Shown here: positions 1 to 8,839 of the stretch, piece by piece | Numbering within the stretch: the first letter of the stretch is position 1 | Layout of the letters: the number at the start of each line of letters is the position of its first letter | Assembly: GCF_018417535.1 (NCBI RefSeq) | Contig: NZ_CP070978.1 | Span: forward strand, 2,604,001-2,668,000 | Length of the DNA stretch: 64,000 nucleotides | Source of the DNA: Burkholderia pyrrocinia | GTDB taxonomy: Bacteria > Pseudomonadota > Gammaproteobacteria > Burkholderiales > Burkholderiaceae | Direction: 5' to 3' | The notes under the pieces: model-generated | What the model was told of the DNA's origin: nothing | Database searches by the model: none | Seen by the model: only the letters and a program-made list of their open reading frames with translations | Made by a program: the position numbers and the translations under genes

Positions 1-593
1 CGCCGAACAGCGTGACGCTGTGCGCGCTCGGCCCGCTGACGAACATCGCGACCGCGCTGGTCGAAGCGCCGCAGATTCGCGGCGCGCTGCGCGAAATCGT
101 GCTGATGGGCGGCGCGTTCTTCGAGCGCGGCAACATCACGCCGGCCGCCGAGTTCAACATCTACGTCGATCCGCAGGCGGCAGAAGCGGTGTTCGGCAGC
201 GGCGTGCCGGTCGTCGTGCTGCCGCGCGACGTCGCGGTGAAGGCGCCGATCACGCCGGCGCGCGTCGCGCCGTTCCGCGCGCTCGGCAACCGCTGCGGCG
301 CGATCGTCGCGGACATCATGACGGCCGAGCTGGCGTACAACAAGAAGCGGCGCGGCGTCGACGACGGGCCGATGTACGACCCGACCGCGGTCGGCTATCT
401 CGTCGATCCGACGCTGTTCAACGGACGCAAGGTGAACGTCGTGGTCGAGACGACCGGGCAGTGGACGCTCGGCGAGACGATCGTCGACTGGAACGGGCGC
501 AGCGGCCGCGCGGCAAACGCGACGTGGATCAACGAGGTCGATGCGGACCGCTTCTACGCGACGCTCGTCGAGCGCATCGCGAAGCTGCCCTGA
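1..593 (+). CDS. Nucleoside hydrolase, inosine/uridine-preferring family (5' end outside window)
   Basis: This is the C-terminal two thirds of a nucleoside hydrolase, which splits ribonucleosides into base and ribose for purine/pyrimidine salvage. The frame is open from base 3, so the start lies upstream. Visible family signatures are ALGPLTNIA, then MGGAFFERGN followed by AEFNIYVDPQAA (substrate and core-fold segments), and LPRDV in place of the usual DVT motif. The N-terminal calcium-binding DTD motif is off the window. The neighbours, a purine-type permease and an adenosine deaminase homologue, agree with purine salvage. The exact nucleoside preference cannot be read from the sequence. Confidence 0.9.
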   Translation, partial: PNSVTLCALGPLTNIATALVEAPQIRGALREIVLMGGAFFERGNITPAAEFNIYVDPQAAEAVFGSGVPVVVLPRDVAVKAPITPARVAPFRALGNRCGAIVADIMTAELAYNKKRRGVDDGPMYDPTAVGYLVDPTLFNGRKVNVVVETTGQWTLGETIVDWNGRSGRAANATWINEVDADRFYATLVERIAKLP

Positions 594-620
594 ACGCGGG
601 CCTTCGCGCGGCGAACGGAA

Positions 621-1532
621 TCAGATGTGCTTCGCAATCCACTCGCGGCACGCGCGCACATGCGGGCCGCGATCGTCGGCGGCGAGCGAGATCAGCGAGA
701 TCGCGCGCGTGACGCGCGGTTTGTCGACGCGCAGCGCGACGAGTTCGGGATCGTGCAGATGCATCGTGTAGAGGCTCGGCAGCACGGCGGTCGCAAGGCC
801 GTTGCGCGCGAGCGCGTAGAGCGGCTCGGTGTATTCCATCCGGTACGTGACGTTCAGGCGCAGCTTCCCGGCGCCGCCGGTGCGATGCAGCGATTCGCTG
901 ACGCTGCCGCGCACGAACACGGCCAGCTCGCGATCGACGAGCTTCGCCCACGTGACGCTCTTCGCTCGGGCGAGCGGATCGTCATGCCGCACGACGATCA
1001 CGATTTCGTCCTCGAAGAGCTCCCGGTAGCGCAGCGTGCCGTCGTCGCCGTCCGGTTCGCGCACGCCGATGCCGAGATCGGCGACGCCGTCGCGCACGGC
1101 TTCGACGAGCGCGCTGTTCGGCAGGTCGGTGAGCGTGAAGCGCAGCGTCGGATGCGTGCCGCGCAGTGTGTTGAGCGCGGGCAGCAAGCGGCCCGCGACC
1201 GACGGGATGAACGCGATCCGCACGGTCTGGATGCGCTCGCCGATGAGCCGCGTCATGTCGTCGAAGGTGCCGCGCGCGTGGTTGAGCAGGCGTTCGGCGA
1301 GCGGCAGCACGGCAACGCCTGCGGACGTCAGCGTGAGCCGGTGCGCGGACCGCGCGAACAGGCGCCCGCCGAGCAGGAACTCGATCTGGCGGATCGACGC
1401 GGTCAGCGCGGGCTGCGTGAGCGACAGCGCCTGCGCGGCCTGCGTGAAGCTGCGTGCATGGGCGAGCACGACGAAGTGCTGGACCTGCCGCAGCGTGAGC
1501 GCGGGCAGCAGCGACGAGCGGTCGGACGACAT
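621..1532 (-). CDS. LysR-family transcriptional regulator
   Basis: A 303-residue LysR regulator. Residues 10-70 form the winged helix-turn-helix (LTLRQVQHFVVLAHARSFTQ, then the recognition helix LTQPALTASIRQIE), and the rest is a periplasmic-binding-like effector domain. I chose the ATG at 1532 because LysR proteins normally begin 5-10 residues before the first helix; an upstream in-frame start would add a basic, Cys-containing tail not typical of the family. It is divergent from the NCS2 permease and 95 bp away, the classic LysR arrangement, so it probably controls the purine uptake and salvage genes to its right. The ligand is unknown. Confidence 0.9.
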   Translation of the reverse strand: MSSDRSSLLPALTLRQVQHFVVLAHARSFTQAAQALSLTQPALTASIRQIEFLLGGRLFARSAHRLTLTSAGVAVLPLAERLLNHARGTFDDMTRLIGERIQTVRIAFIPSVAGRLLPALNTLRGTHPTLRFTLTDLPNSALVEAVRDGVADLGIGVREPDGDDGTLRYRELFEDEIVIVVRHDDPLARAKSVTWAKLVDRELAVFVRGSVSESLHRTGGAGKLRLNVTYRMEYTEPLYALARNGLATAVLPSLYTMHLHDPELVALRVDKPRVTRAISLISLAADDRGPHVRACREWIAKHI

Positions 1533-1626
1533 CGGGCAATAACGGTCGGGGTGCGGTACGCGGCAGTATAAGACCGTGCTGCATGAATCGACACAGGACA
1601 ATATTCGGAATCACAGGAGAACCACC
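1533..1626. promoter_or_regulatory. Divergent promoter region between LysR gene and purine permease
   Basis: This 94-bp spacer separates the two divergent start codons. The permease has a good ribosome site, AGGAGA at 1616-1621, seven bases before its ATG. The stretch 1590-1612 (GGACAATATTCGGAATC) is locally AT-rich and is the likeliest site for a promoter or LysR contact. I see no convincing long dyad. Confidence 0.45.
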
Positions 1627-2976
1627 ATGTCAGCGACTGACACGATGCCGGCGCGTGCGCCGGCCAACTGGCTCGAACGCCGCTTCGCGCTCGCCGCGCG
1701 CGGCACGAGCGTGCGCACCGAGACGATCGCGGGCGTCACGTCGTTTCTCGCGGCCGCGTACCTGCTCGTCGTGATCCCCTCGCTGCTCGCCACCGGCGGC
1801 ATGGAGCGCGGTGCGGCGACGACCGCGACGATCATCGTGTTCGTGCTGTTCACCACGCTGATGGGGCTCTACGCGAACCTGCCGTTCCTGGTCGGCCCAG
1901 GCATCGGCGGCTCGGTGATCATCGGCGTGACGCTCGCGACGACGGAACACATCGGCTGGCAGACGGGCCTCGGTATCGCGTGCGTGTCGGGCGTGCTGTT
2001 CTTCCTGCTGACGATCCTCGGCGCGCGCGGCGTCGTGGTGCGGCTGATTCCGGTGCAGATCAAGCTCGGGCTCGGCGCGTCGATCGGGTTGTTCGTCACG
2101 ATGCTCGGGCTGCGCAATGCGGGGATGGTCGTCGCGAACGCGAAGACCAACGCGTTCGCGCTCGGCGACTTCTCGCGGCCGGGCGCGCTCGTCGCGCTGA
2201 TCGGCCTGGCGGTCGCGGTCGTGCTGCAGGCGCGCAAGGTGCCGGGCGCGATCCTGATCGCGATCCTCGTCGCGGCCGCGGCCGGCGTGCCGCTCGGCGT
2301 CACGCGCCTGCCCGCGTCGTTCGTGTCGCTGCCGCACAGCATCGCGCCGATCGCGTTCAAGCTCGACATCGGCAGCGCGTTGAGCCTGGCGGCCGCGCCG
2401 TACCTGTTCGCGTTCTTCGCGGCGGAATTCTTCTCCACACTCGGCACCGCGCTCGCGGTCGGCGCGAAGGCGAACCTGCTCGACGAGCACGGCAACCTGC
2501 CGGACATCAACCGGCCGTTCCTCGTCGATTCGCTCGCCGCGACGCTCGGGCCCGTGTTCGGCATCCCCGCGCTGACCGCGCTGATCGAATCGGCGGCGGG
2601 CGTCGAGGCCGGCGGGCGCAGCGGGCTGTCGTCGCTGGCAGCGGCCGTGCTGTTCGCCGCGATGCTGCTGTTCGTGCCGGTCGCGCTCGCGATCCCGAAG
2701 GAGGCGACCGCGCCGGCACTGATCCTGATCGGGCTGTCGATGTTCGCGACGATCCGCCATACGCATTTCGACGACTTCACCGATGCGCTGCCCGTGATGT
2801 CGATGGTGCTGCTCACGCTGATGTCGAACAGCTTCGGCACCGGCATCGCGGGCGGGCTGCTGTGCTACGTGCTCGTCAAGCTGCTGGCCGGCCGCTGGCG
2901 CGACGTGTCATGGGGGCTCGTCGTGCTCGCGATTCCGCTCGGCTATTACTTCTGGACCGTCGTGAAGCCGCACTGA
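1627..2976 (+). CDS. NCS2-family purine permease (AzgA-like)
   Basis: A 449-residue inner-membrane nucleobase permease made almost entirely of hydrophobic segments, about 12-14 transmembrane spans. It begins with the family-typical NWLERRF and an ETIAGVTSFLAAAYLL first helix. The later ESAAGVEAGGRSGLSSL segment is the substrate-site signature of the AzgA (adenine/guanine/hypoxanthine) branch of NCS2, and the C-terminal region has NSFGTGIAGGLLCYVLVKL. The ATG at 1627 has a strong AGGAGA ribosome site; earlier in-frame codons fall in the regulatory spacer. It stands between a nucleoside hydrolase and an adenosine deaminase homologue, so it probably imports a free purine. Hypoxanthine/guanine versus adenine cannot be separated by eye. 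Confidence 0.88.
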   Translation: MSATDTMPARAPANWLERRFALAARGTSVRTETIAGVTSFLAAAYLLVVIPSLLATGGMERGAATTATIIVFVLFTTLMGLYANLPFLVGPGIGGSVIIGVTLATTEHIGWQTGLGIACVSGVLFFLLTILGARGVVVRLIPVQIKLGLGASIGLFVTMLGLRNAGMVVANAKTNAFALGDFSRPGALVALIGLAVAVVLQARKVPGAILIAILVAAAAGVPLGVTRLPASFVSLPHSIAPIAFKLDIGSALSLAAAPYLFAFFAAEFFSTLGTALAVGAKANLLDEHGNLPDINRPFLVDSLAATLGPVFGIPALTALIESAAGVEAGGRSGLSSLAAAVLFAAMLLFVPVALAIPKEATAPALILIGLSMFATIRHTHFDDFTDALPVMSMVLLTLMSNSFGTGIAGGLLCYVLVKLLAGRWRDVSWGLVVLAIPLGYYFWTVVKPH

Positions 2977-3022
2977 GAGACGGCTTCCATGACGTATCGG
3001 CACTACCCCAAACGAGACTGAA

Positions 3023-4123
3023 ATGAAGGGAACACCAGGCAACGTCCCGGCCGCGCGCACGGGCATCGAGATCACGCCGGCCCATCGGGCCTTCTTCCAC
3101 GCGCTGCCGAAGGTCGAGCTGCATTGCCATCTGCTCGGCGCGGTGCGGCACGATACGTTCGTCGCACTCGCGGAACGCAGCGGCGCGCCGATCGAGCGCG
3201 CGGAGATCGACGCGTTCTATGCGCGCGGCGAGAAGCCGGTCGGCGTGCTGCACGTGCTGCGCGCGCTCGACAAGTATCTGCTTACGCAGCCCGACGATCT
3301 GCGAAAGATTGCATACGAATATCTGGAGGACGCGGCTGCGCACAACGTTCGACACGCGGAATTCTTCTGGAATCCGACCGGCACGGTGCGCGTATCGGGC
3401 ATCGCGTATGCGGACGCGCAGGCCGCGATCGTGACGGCGATCCGCGACGCTGCGCGCGATTTCGGGATCGGTGCGCGCCTGATCCCGAGCATCGACCGCG
3501 AGCAGGACCCCGACGAGGCGGTCGCGATCGTCGAATGGATGAAGGCGAATCGCGCGGACGAGGTCGCAGGGCTCGGGATCGACTATCGCGAGAACGACCG
3601 GCCGCCGGAACTGTTCTGGAAGGCTTACCGCAATGCGCGCGCGGCCGGCTTCCGCACGACCGCGCATGCGGGCGAGTTCGGGATGCCGTGGGGCAACGTC
3701 GAGACGGCCGTCGACCTGCTGCAGGTCGATCGCGTCGATCACGGCTATACGATCGTCGACAACCCCGAGCTGTGCGCACGTTATGCGGAACGCGGGATCG
3801 TCTTCACCGTCGTGCCGACGAATTCGTACTACCTGCGCACGCTGCCGCCGGAGCAATGGGCGGAACGGCATCCGATGCGCAAGATGCCGGGCCTCGGGCT
3901 GAAGATCCATCCGAACACGGACGATCCGACGCTGCACAAGGTCAATCCGGGCGAGGCGTGGGAGCTGATGTTCAGCCATTTCGGCTTCACGGTCGCTGAA
4001 TTGAAGCAGTTCATGCTGAACGGGATCGACGGCGCGTGGGTCGACGACGCAACGAAGGCCGCGTGGCGTGCGGCGTGGGCGCCGGAGTTCGATGCGTTGG
4101 CCGCCACGCTCGCGGCGGGCTGA
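3023..4123 (+). CDS. add: Adenosine deaminase family protein
   Basis: A 366-residue amidohydrolase of the adenosine/adenine deaminase family, which hydrolytically removes the 6-amino group of a purine. Metal-binding residues are readable: HCH at residues 34-36, HAGE in the middle, VDHGY, and NTDDP near the C-terminus, covering the usual His-His-His-Asp zinc site and the catalytic Glu. The start ATG at 3023 lies 46 bp after the permease, so the two are likely co-transcribed. It departs from textbook ADA in that HLLGAVR replaces the usual HLDGS/HLHGC segment, and GIDYREND replaces the glycine-rich GxDLAGxE loop. The true substrate may therefore be another 6-aminopurine. Confidence 0.8.
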   Translation: MKGTPGNVPAARTGIEITPAHRAFFHALPKVELHCHLLGAVRHDTFVALAERSGAPIERAEIDAFYARGEKPVGVLHVLRALDKYLLTQPDDLRKIAYEYLEDAAAHNVRHAEFFWNPTGTVRVSGIAYADAQAAIVTAIRDAARDFGIGARLIPSIDREQDPDEAVAIVEWMKANRADEVAGLGIDYRENDRPPELFWKAYRNARAAGFRTTAHAGEFGMPWGNVETAVDLLQVDRVDHGYTIVDNPELCARYAERGIVFTVVPTNSYYLRTLPPEQWAERHPMRKMPGLGLKIHPNTDDPTLHKVNPGEAWELMFSHFGFTVAELKQFMLNGIDGAWVDDATKAAWRAAWAPEFDALAATLAAG

Positions 4124-4173
4124 GCGCCGTTGCGCTTTCCGCCGGCGAGTGCATCAGCCAGCCGGCAGCACGT

Positions 4174-6399
4174 TCAGCGGAACAACCTCAGCCAGTCGAA
4201 CAGGCCGGGATGCGGGCGCCGCCTCGCCGCCGGCGCGCTGCGCGGCCGGAAGTCGGGCGAGAACTGCGCGCGCGGATCGATCGCACGCGCACGCAGCGCC
4301 GCATCGTAGAAACCGCCGACGATCGGCAGCGCGCTGTGCGCGCCCGCGCCCCAGTAGTCGCTGCGCAGCGTCACGCTGCCGTCGTCGAAGCCGACCCATG
4401 CGCCGGCCACCAGTTGCGGATGCATCAGGATGAACCAGCCGTCCGCGTTGTCCTGCGTCGTGCCCGTCTTGCCGGCGACGTCGACGCGGATCCCGTAGCG
4501 CGAGCGGATGTCGGCGCCGGTGCCGTGATCGACGACATCGCGCATCACGTCGACGAGCGTCTGCGCGGCAGGCACCGGCAACGCGCGTTCGGGCGGCGCG
4601 CTGCCGAATGCCGCGAGCACTTTGCCGTCGCGATCCTCGATGCGAGTGATCATCTGCGGCGCGACGTACTCGCCGCGATTCGCGATCGTGCCGTACGCTG
4701 ACACCATCTCTTTCAGCGTGACGGGGCTCGTGCCGAGCGCGAGCGACGGCACCGCGTCGAGCGGGCTGTCGCGCACGCCCATCGCGCGCGCGAGCTGCGC
4801 GACCTTCGCGGCGCCTTCATGCTGCATCACCTGCGCGGTGATGCGGTTGCGCGACAGCGCGAGCGCGTCGCGCAGCGTCATCGGCTCGCCCGTCGGCGGC
4901 TCCTCGTCGGTCGGGCGCCAGACCGCACGGCCGTCCACGGGAATCGCGACCGGGCGGTCGATGAACGTATCGCCCGGCCGCATCCCGTCCGCGAACGCGG
5001 CGCCATAGACGAACGGCTTGAACGTCGAACCCGGCTGGCGCCGCGCCTGCGCGACGTGATCGAACGGCTCGCTGCCGAAATCGGAACTGCCGACCCATGC
5101 CCGGATCGCGCCGTTGCGCGGATCGATCGCGATGAAGCCGGCCTGCACCTGCGTCTTGCGCTCGCACAGCGCGCGAACGAATGCGCGATTCGCGCCGAGC
5201 TGTTTCAGTGCGGCTACATCGGTGAGCCCCGCGTCGCGGACGCTGCGATAGTCGGGTGTCTGGCGGATGAAGCCGCGGAACAGGTCGTTGCGCAGCCCGC
5301 AGCCGGACGGGCCGCGCCATGCGCTGTCGGCGATCGCCTGCAGCCGCTCGGTCTGCTGTGTCAGCGCCTGCGTCGCCATGTCCTGCAGCCGCGCATCGAG
5401 CGTCGTGCGTACGACGAGGCCGTCCGAGTAGAGGTCGTAGTTGTTGCGGTCGGCCCACGCGATCAGCCACTTGCGAAGCTGCACCGCGAAGTGCGGCGCG
5501 AGGCCGGGCTGCGCCGTCTGCGGCTCGAAGTCGACGCGCAGCGGCTGGCGCTGCAATTTCGCGAGCTGTCGCGGCGACAGCATGCCCATCGTCGCCATCC
5601 GGTCGAGCACGATGTTGCGCCGCTGTACCGCGCGTTCCGGATTCAGCACCGGGTTGTAGTAGCTGTTGCCCTTCAGCATCCCGACGAGCGTCGCGCTTTC
5701 GGCGATGTCGAGCTGGTCCGCCGATTTGCCGAAGTAGGTGCGCGCGGCCATTTCGACGCCATACGCGTTGTACAGGAACGGCACGGTATTCAGGTAGGTC
5801 TCGAGGATCTCGTCCTTGCTGTACACCGTCTCGATCTTGAAGGCGGTGATCAGCTCCTTCACCTTGCGCGTGAGCGTCAGCGAACGGCCGACTTCGTCCG
5901 GGTACAGGTTGCGCGCGAGCTGCTGCGTGATCGTCGAGCCGCCCTGGCGTGCGCCCGAGAACGTGTGCAGCCCTGCCGCGATCGTGCGGCGCCAGTCGAT
6001 GCCGTGATGCGAGTAGAAGCGGTGATCCTCGGTCGCGATCAGTGCGTCGACCATGTGCGGCGAGATCTGCTTGAGCGGCACCCATTCGCGGTTGACGGGC
6101 CGGAACTCGGCGATCAGCTCGCCGTCGGCCGACAGTACGCGAGCGGGGCGGTCGATGCGCGCCTTGCGGATGTCGCCGATGCTCGGCGTGAACGGGACGA
6201 ACGCGAGCAGGACCAGCAGGCCCAGCACCGGTATCGCGGCGAGCGTCAGCGCCACGCTGCGCCGCGTCGGATGACGCAGGCGATGCAAGGCGCCTGCGCA
6301 CAGCGCGCGGGTGCGCGCGTGGCAGGCGGCGGCGAGCGGCGCGACACGGGCGCGGCAACGGAGCCACGCGTCTCGAAGAAACGGCACGAAGCGATTCAC
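4174..6399 (-). CDS. Class A penicillin-binding protein (bifunctional transglycosylase/transpeptidase)
   Basis: A 741-residue inner-membrane, periplasm-facing peptidoglycan synthase of PBP1A/1B type. A basic cytoplasmic tail of about 45 residues is followed by a single membrane anchor (residues about 48-70). The GT51 transglycosylase domain shows EDHRFYSHHGID with the catalytic Glu, GGSTITQQLARN and KVKELITA. The transpeptidase domain shows QPGSTFKP (SxxK nucleophile), SRN (SxN) and KTGTT (KTG), so both active sites look complete. The reading frame begins with GTG; a cytoplasmic tail this long is tolerated in the family, so a shorter start is possible. It is convergent with the deaminase gene and not obviously part of an operon. 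Confidence 0.92.
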   Translation of the reverse strand: MNRFVPFLRDAWLRCRARVAPLAAACHARTRALCAGALHRLRHPTRRSVALTLAAIPVLGLLVLLAFVPFTPSIGDIRKARIDRPARVLSADGELIAEFRPVNREWVPLKQISPHMVDALIATEDHRFYSHHGIDWRRTIAAGLHTFSGARQGGSTITQQLARNLYPDEVGRSLTLTRKVKELITAFKIETVYSKDEILETYLNTVPFLYNAYGVEMAARTYFGKSADQLDIAESATLVGMLKGNSYYNPVLNPERAVQRRNIVLDRMATMGMLSPRQLAKLQRQPLRVDFEPQTAQPGLAPHFAVQLRKWLIAWADRNNYDLYSDGLVVRTTLDARLQDMATQALTQQTERLQAIADSAWRGPSGCGLRNDLFRGFIRQTPDYRSVRDAGLTDVAALKQLGANRAFVRALCERKTQVQAGFIAIDPRNGAIRAWVGSSDFGSEPFDHVAQARRQPGSTFKPFVYGAAFADGMRPGDTFIDRPVAIPVDGRAVWRPTDEEPPTGEPMTLRDALALSRNRITAQVMQHEGAAKVAQLARAMGVRDSPLDAVPSLALGTSPVTLKEMVSAYGTIANRGEYVAPQMITRIEDRDGKVLAAFGSAPPERALPVPAAQTLVDVMRDVVDHGTGADIRSRYGIRVDVAGKTGTTQDNADGWFILMHPQLVAGAWVGFDDGSVTLRSDYWGAGAHSALPIVGGFYDAALRARAIDPRAQFSPDFRPRSAPAARRRPHPGLFDWLRLFR

Positions 6400-6496
6400 G
6401 GTGGCAGGGGCGTGGACGGAAGAGGCGCGATCCTAGCAAACGGCGCACCTGTGCCGGCGGCCAAAACGGCCTTTTGCTTGCAGGATTTACAGACGA

Positions 6497-8032
6497 TTAC
6501 GTTTGTTGCCTGCGGACAACCTTTTGCGGCGCGACCGGCCGCGATTCTCCCGACGAAACCACGTCCGCGAGCCGCTGCGCGGCCGCTTCCATCTGCGCAC
6601 GGCCGAACCCGCCGAAGCCGAGCACGAGCCCCGGGCGGGCCGTGCCCGGCGCGAACATCGGCGACACCGCGCGCACCGCGACACCGGCCTGCGCCGCGCG
6701 CGCGACCACGTCGAGATCGTCGATCCCTTCGGCGAGCCACAGCACGACGTGCATCCCCTGGTCGCCCGGCTGCACCCATGCGCGTTCGCGCGGCAGCCGC
6801 GTGCCGAGCGTGTCGATCAGCAGCGCGCGCTGCTCCGCATACACGCCGCGTACGCGGCGGATGTGGCGGTCGAGATGGCCTTCCGCGATGAACGCGGCCA
6901 GCACGTGCTGGTCGGCGGTCGGCGCATGGCGATCCATCAGCACGCGCGCGCCGCAGAACGCGGGCACGAGATCGTCCGGCGCGATCACGTAGCCGAGCCG
7001 CAGCGACGGAAACAGGATCTTGCTGAACGTGCCGAGATAGATCACGCGGTCGGGGTCGAGCCCCTGCAGCGACGGGAACGGATAGCCTTCGTAGCGCAGC
7101 TCGCTGTCGTAATCGTCTTCGACCACCCATGCACGCTGCGCGCGCGCCCACGCGAGCAGCGCGTTGCGTCGCGCCATGCTCAGCGGCATGCCGAGCGGGT
7201 ACTGGTGCGACGGCGTGACGAATGCGGCACGCGCATGCGGCGCCAGGCGGATGCCCGCGTCGACGTCGAGGCCGTCGGCGTCGACCGGCACGCGCACCAT
7301 CGCGTCGCGCCGCCCGGTGCTTTCGAGCAACGCGGTGATGCCGCGATAGGCCGGATTCTCGACCCACGCCTGATCGTCCGCGCCGAGCAGCACCTGGCTC
7401 GCGAGATGCAGCCCCTGCTGCGTGCCGCTCGTGACCACGACCTGGTCGGCCGTGCAGCGCACCGAGCGCGACCGGCGCACGTAGTCGGCGATCGCTTCGC
7501 GCAGCGGCAGCGCGCCTTGCGGATCGGCATAGCCGGACGGCGCACCGGCGCCGCGCGCGCGCAGGCGGTTGCCGAGCCGGCGCCAGATGTCGTCGGGCGC
7601 GGTGAGGCCGACCGGCACCGAAATCGCGAACGGCAGCGCCGGCAGCGGACGGAATTCGCGGGCGATTCGCGCAAAGGTGGCGGCCGGCTCCGGCAGCCCG
7701 GCGCGCGCCGGGCGCCCGCGTTGGGCAGGCGCTTCAGGTTCGTCGACGGGCGGCGGCTCGGCGAGCGCGTGCGCGACGCGCGTGCTCGCGCCGCCGCGCG
7801 ATTCGAGGAAGCCTTCGGCGACGAGCTGCGCATACGCGTCGACGACGGTGCCGCGCGCGACCTGCAGCGCGGCCGCCAGCAGCCGCGTGGACGGCAGCGT
7901 GTCGCCCGGACGGACGTCGCCGCGGCGCACGGCGTCGCGCAGCGCCTGCGCGAGCTGGCGGCTCAGGTCGCCGGCCGTGCGATCGAGCGCGCCGAGCGAC
8001 GGGATTTCGACGTTCCGGGCTGTTCTTGCCAT
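6497..8032 (-). CDS. MocR/PdxR-type regulator (GntR domain fused to aminotransferase-like domain)
   Basis: A 511-residue MocR-family regulator. Residues about 15-85 are a GntR winged helix (GDTLPSTRLLAAALQVARGT, then VVDAYAQLVAEGF), followed by a linker of about 60 residues and a fold-type I aminotransferase domain. That domain keeps the PLP-binding motif FSKILFPSLRLGY, whose lysine would form the internal aldimine, and the VEDDYDSE cofactor aspartate. Such proteins sense PLP or amino-PLP adducts. I took the ATG at 8032; an upstream TTG at 8059 would add nine residues and overlap a likely operator. It is divergent from a PaiB-like FMN-binding protein, which is its most likely target besides itself. 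Confidence 0.9.
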   Translation of the reverse strand: MARTARNVEIPSLGALDRTAGDLSRQLAQALRDAVRRGDVRPGDTLPSTRLLAAALQVARGTVVDAYAQLVAEGFLESRGGASTRVAHALAEPPPVDEPEAPAQRGRPARAGLPEPAATFARIAREFRPLPALPFAISVPVGLTAPDDIWRRLGNRLRARGAGAPSGYADPQGALPLREAIADYVRRSRSVRCTADQVVVTSGTQQGLHLASQVLLGADDQAWVENPAYRGITALLESTGRRDAMVRVPVDADGLDVDAGIRLAPHARAAFVTPSHQYPLGMPLSMARRNALLAWARAQRAWVVEDDYDSELRYEGYPFPSLQGLDPDRVIYLGTFSKILFPSLRLGYVIAPDDLVPAFCGARVLMDRHAPTADQHVLAAFIAEGHLDRHIRRVRGVYAEQRALLIDTLGTRLPRERAWVQPGDQGMHVVLWLAEGIDDLDVVARAAQAGVAVRAVSPMFAPGTARPGLVLGFGGFGRAQMEAAAQRLADVVSSGESRPVAPQKVVRRQQT

Positions 8033-8056
8033 GATTCTGGTCTGCTGAAATTGTTC

Positions 8057-8082
8057 CAAACCGGCTCTACAGCATAAACCAG
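8057..8082. promoter_or_regulatory. Candidate MocR operator: two spaced direct repeats
   Basis: CAAACCGG at 8057-8064 and TAAACCAG at 8075-8082 are near-identical direct repeats 18 bp apart (start to start) in the divergent spacer. Read on the other strand they are CCGGTTTG and CTGGTTTA. MocR regulators usually bind direct repeats of CTGGT type, so these are plausible operator half-sites. This is inference from position and pattern only. Confidence 0.4.
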
Positions 8083-8155
8083 TTTGAGATCACAATCGGC
8101 GCATGACGGGCCAGCGCCCGAGCCATTTCAACCGCCGTACGACCGTGGAGCCGAC

Positions 8156-8800
8156 ATGTACGTCCCTGCCGATTTCAACGAGCCCAACCCCGACGCATTG
8201 CGCGAACTGATCGTGCAGCATCCGTTCGGCAGCCTGATCACGCACGGGAAGAACGGGCTCGACGCGAACCACATTCCGTTCGAGCTGCTGCCGGGCGACG
8301 GCGGGCTCGGCGAGCTGCACGCGCACGTCGCGCGTGCGAATCCGGTCTGGCAGGAGGTTGCGAACGGCGACGAGGTGCTCGTGATCTTCCGCGCCGGCGA
8401 TGCGTACATCTCGCCGAACTGGTACCCGAGCAAGCACGTCGCGCACCGGCAGGTGCCGACGTGGAACTACGTGGTCGTGCATGCGCACGGCCGCGTCACG
8501 GTGCGCGACGACGAGAAGTTCGTGCGCGGCGTGGTCGCCCGGCTGACGCGCACGCACGAAGCGTCGCAGCCGGCGCCGTGGAAGATGGCCGATGCGCCGA
8601 AGGACTATCTCGACACGATGCTGCAGTCGATCGTCGGGCTGCAGATCGAGATCACGCGGCTCGTCGGCAAGCGCAAGCTCGGGCAGAACAAGGCGGTCGA
8701 GGATATCCGCGGCGCCGGCGACGCGCTGATCGCGGACGGGAATCTCGCGATCGGGGAAGCGATGCTGGCGGCGGCCGACGCGAAGCGCAAGCGAGCCTGA
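8156..8800 (+). CDS. PaiB-like FMN-binding negative regulator family protein
   Basis: A 214-residue protein of the PaiB/FMN-binding split-barrel family, beginning MYVPADF as these proteins do. Conserved stretches include HPFGSLITH near residue 25, ANHIPFEL, the HVARANP segment, FRAGDAYISPNWYPSK (flavin-pocket region) and VPTWNYVVVHAHG. PaiB proteins affect sporulation and protease genes in Bacillus, but in proteobacteria their role is poorly defined, so a regulatory function should not be assumed. The ATG at 8156 has GGAG six bases upstream, and an upstream in-frame start lacks such a site. It faces the MocR gene. Confidence 0.85.
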   Translation: MYVPADFNEPNPDALRELIVQHPFGSLITHGKNGLDANHIPFELLPGDGGLGELHAHVARANPVWQEVANGDEVLVIFRAGDAYISPNWYPSKHVAHRQVPTWNYVVVHAHGRVTVRDDEKFVRGVVARLTRTHEASQPAPWKMADAPKDYLDTMLQSIVGLQIEITRLVGKRKLGQNKAVEDIRGAGDALIADGNLAIGEAMLAAADAKRKRA

Positions 8801-8801
8801 C

Positions 8802-8832
8802 GCACGCGGGGGCGAGTGCCGCGCCCGCGTGC
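8802..8832. terminator. Hairpin between convergent genes
   Basis: GCACGCGGG (8802-8810) and CCCGCGTGC (8824-8832) are perfectly complementary across a 13-nt loop, immediately after the PaiB-like stop codon and just before the end of the convergent thioredoxin-like gene. There is no clear T-run, so it may be a processing or Rho-assisted end. Confidence 0.5.
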
Positions 8833-8839
8833 CGGCGGG

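Noticed and set aside
4819..6891. 690-codon plus-strand frame over the penicillin-binding protein
   Set aside because: No domain, Arg/Ala-rich, and the minus strand carries all GT51 and transpeptidase motifs.
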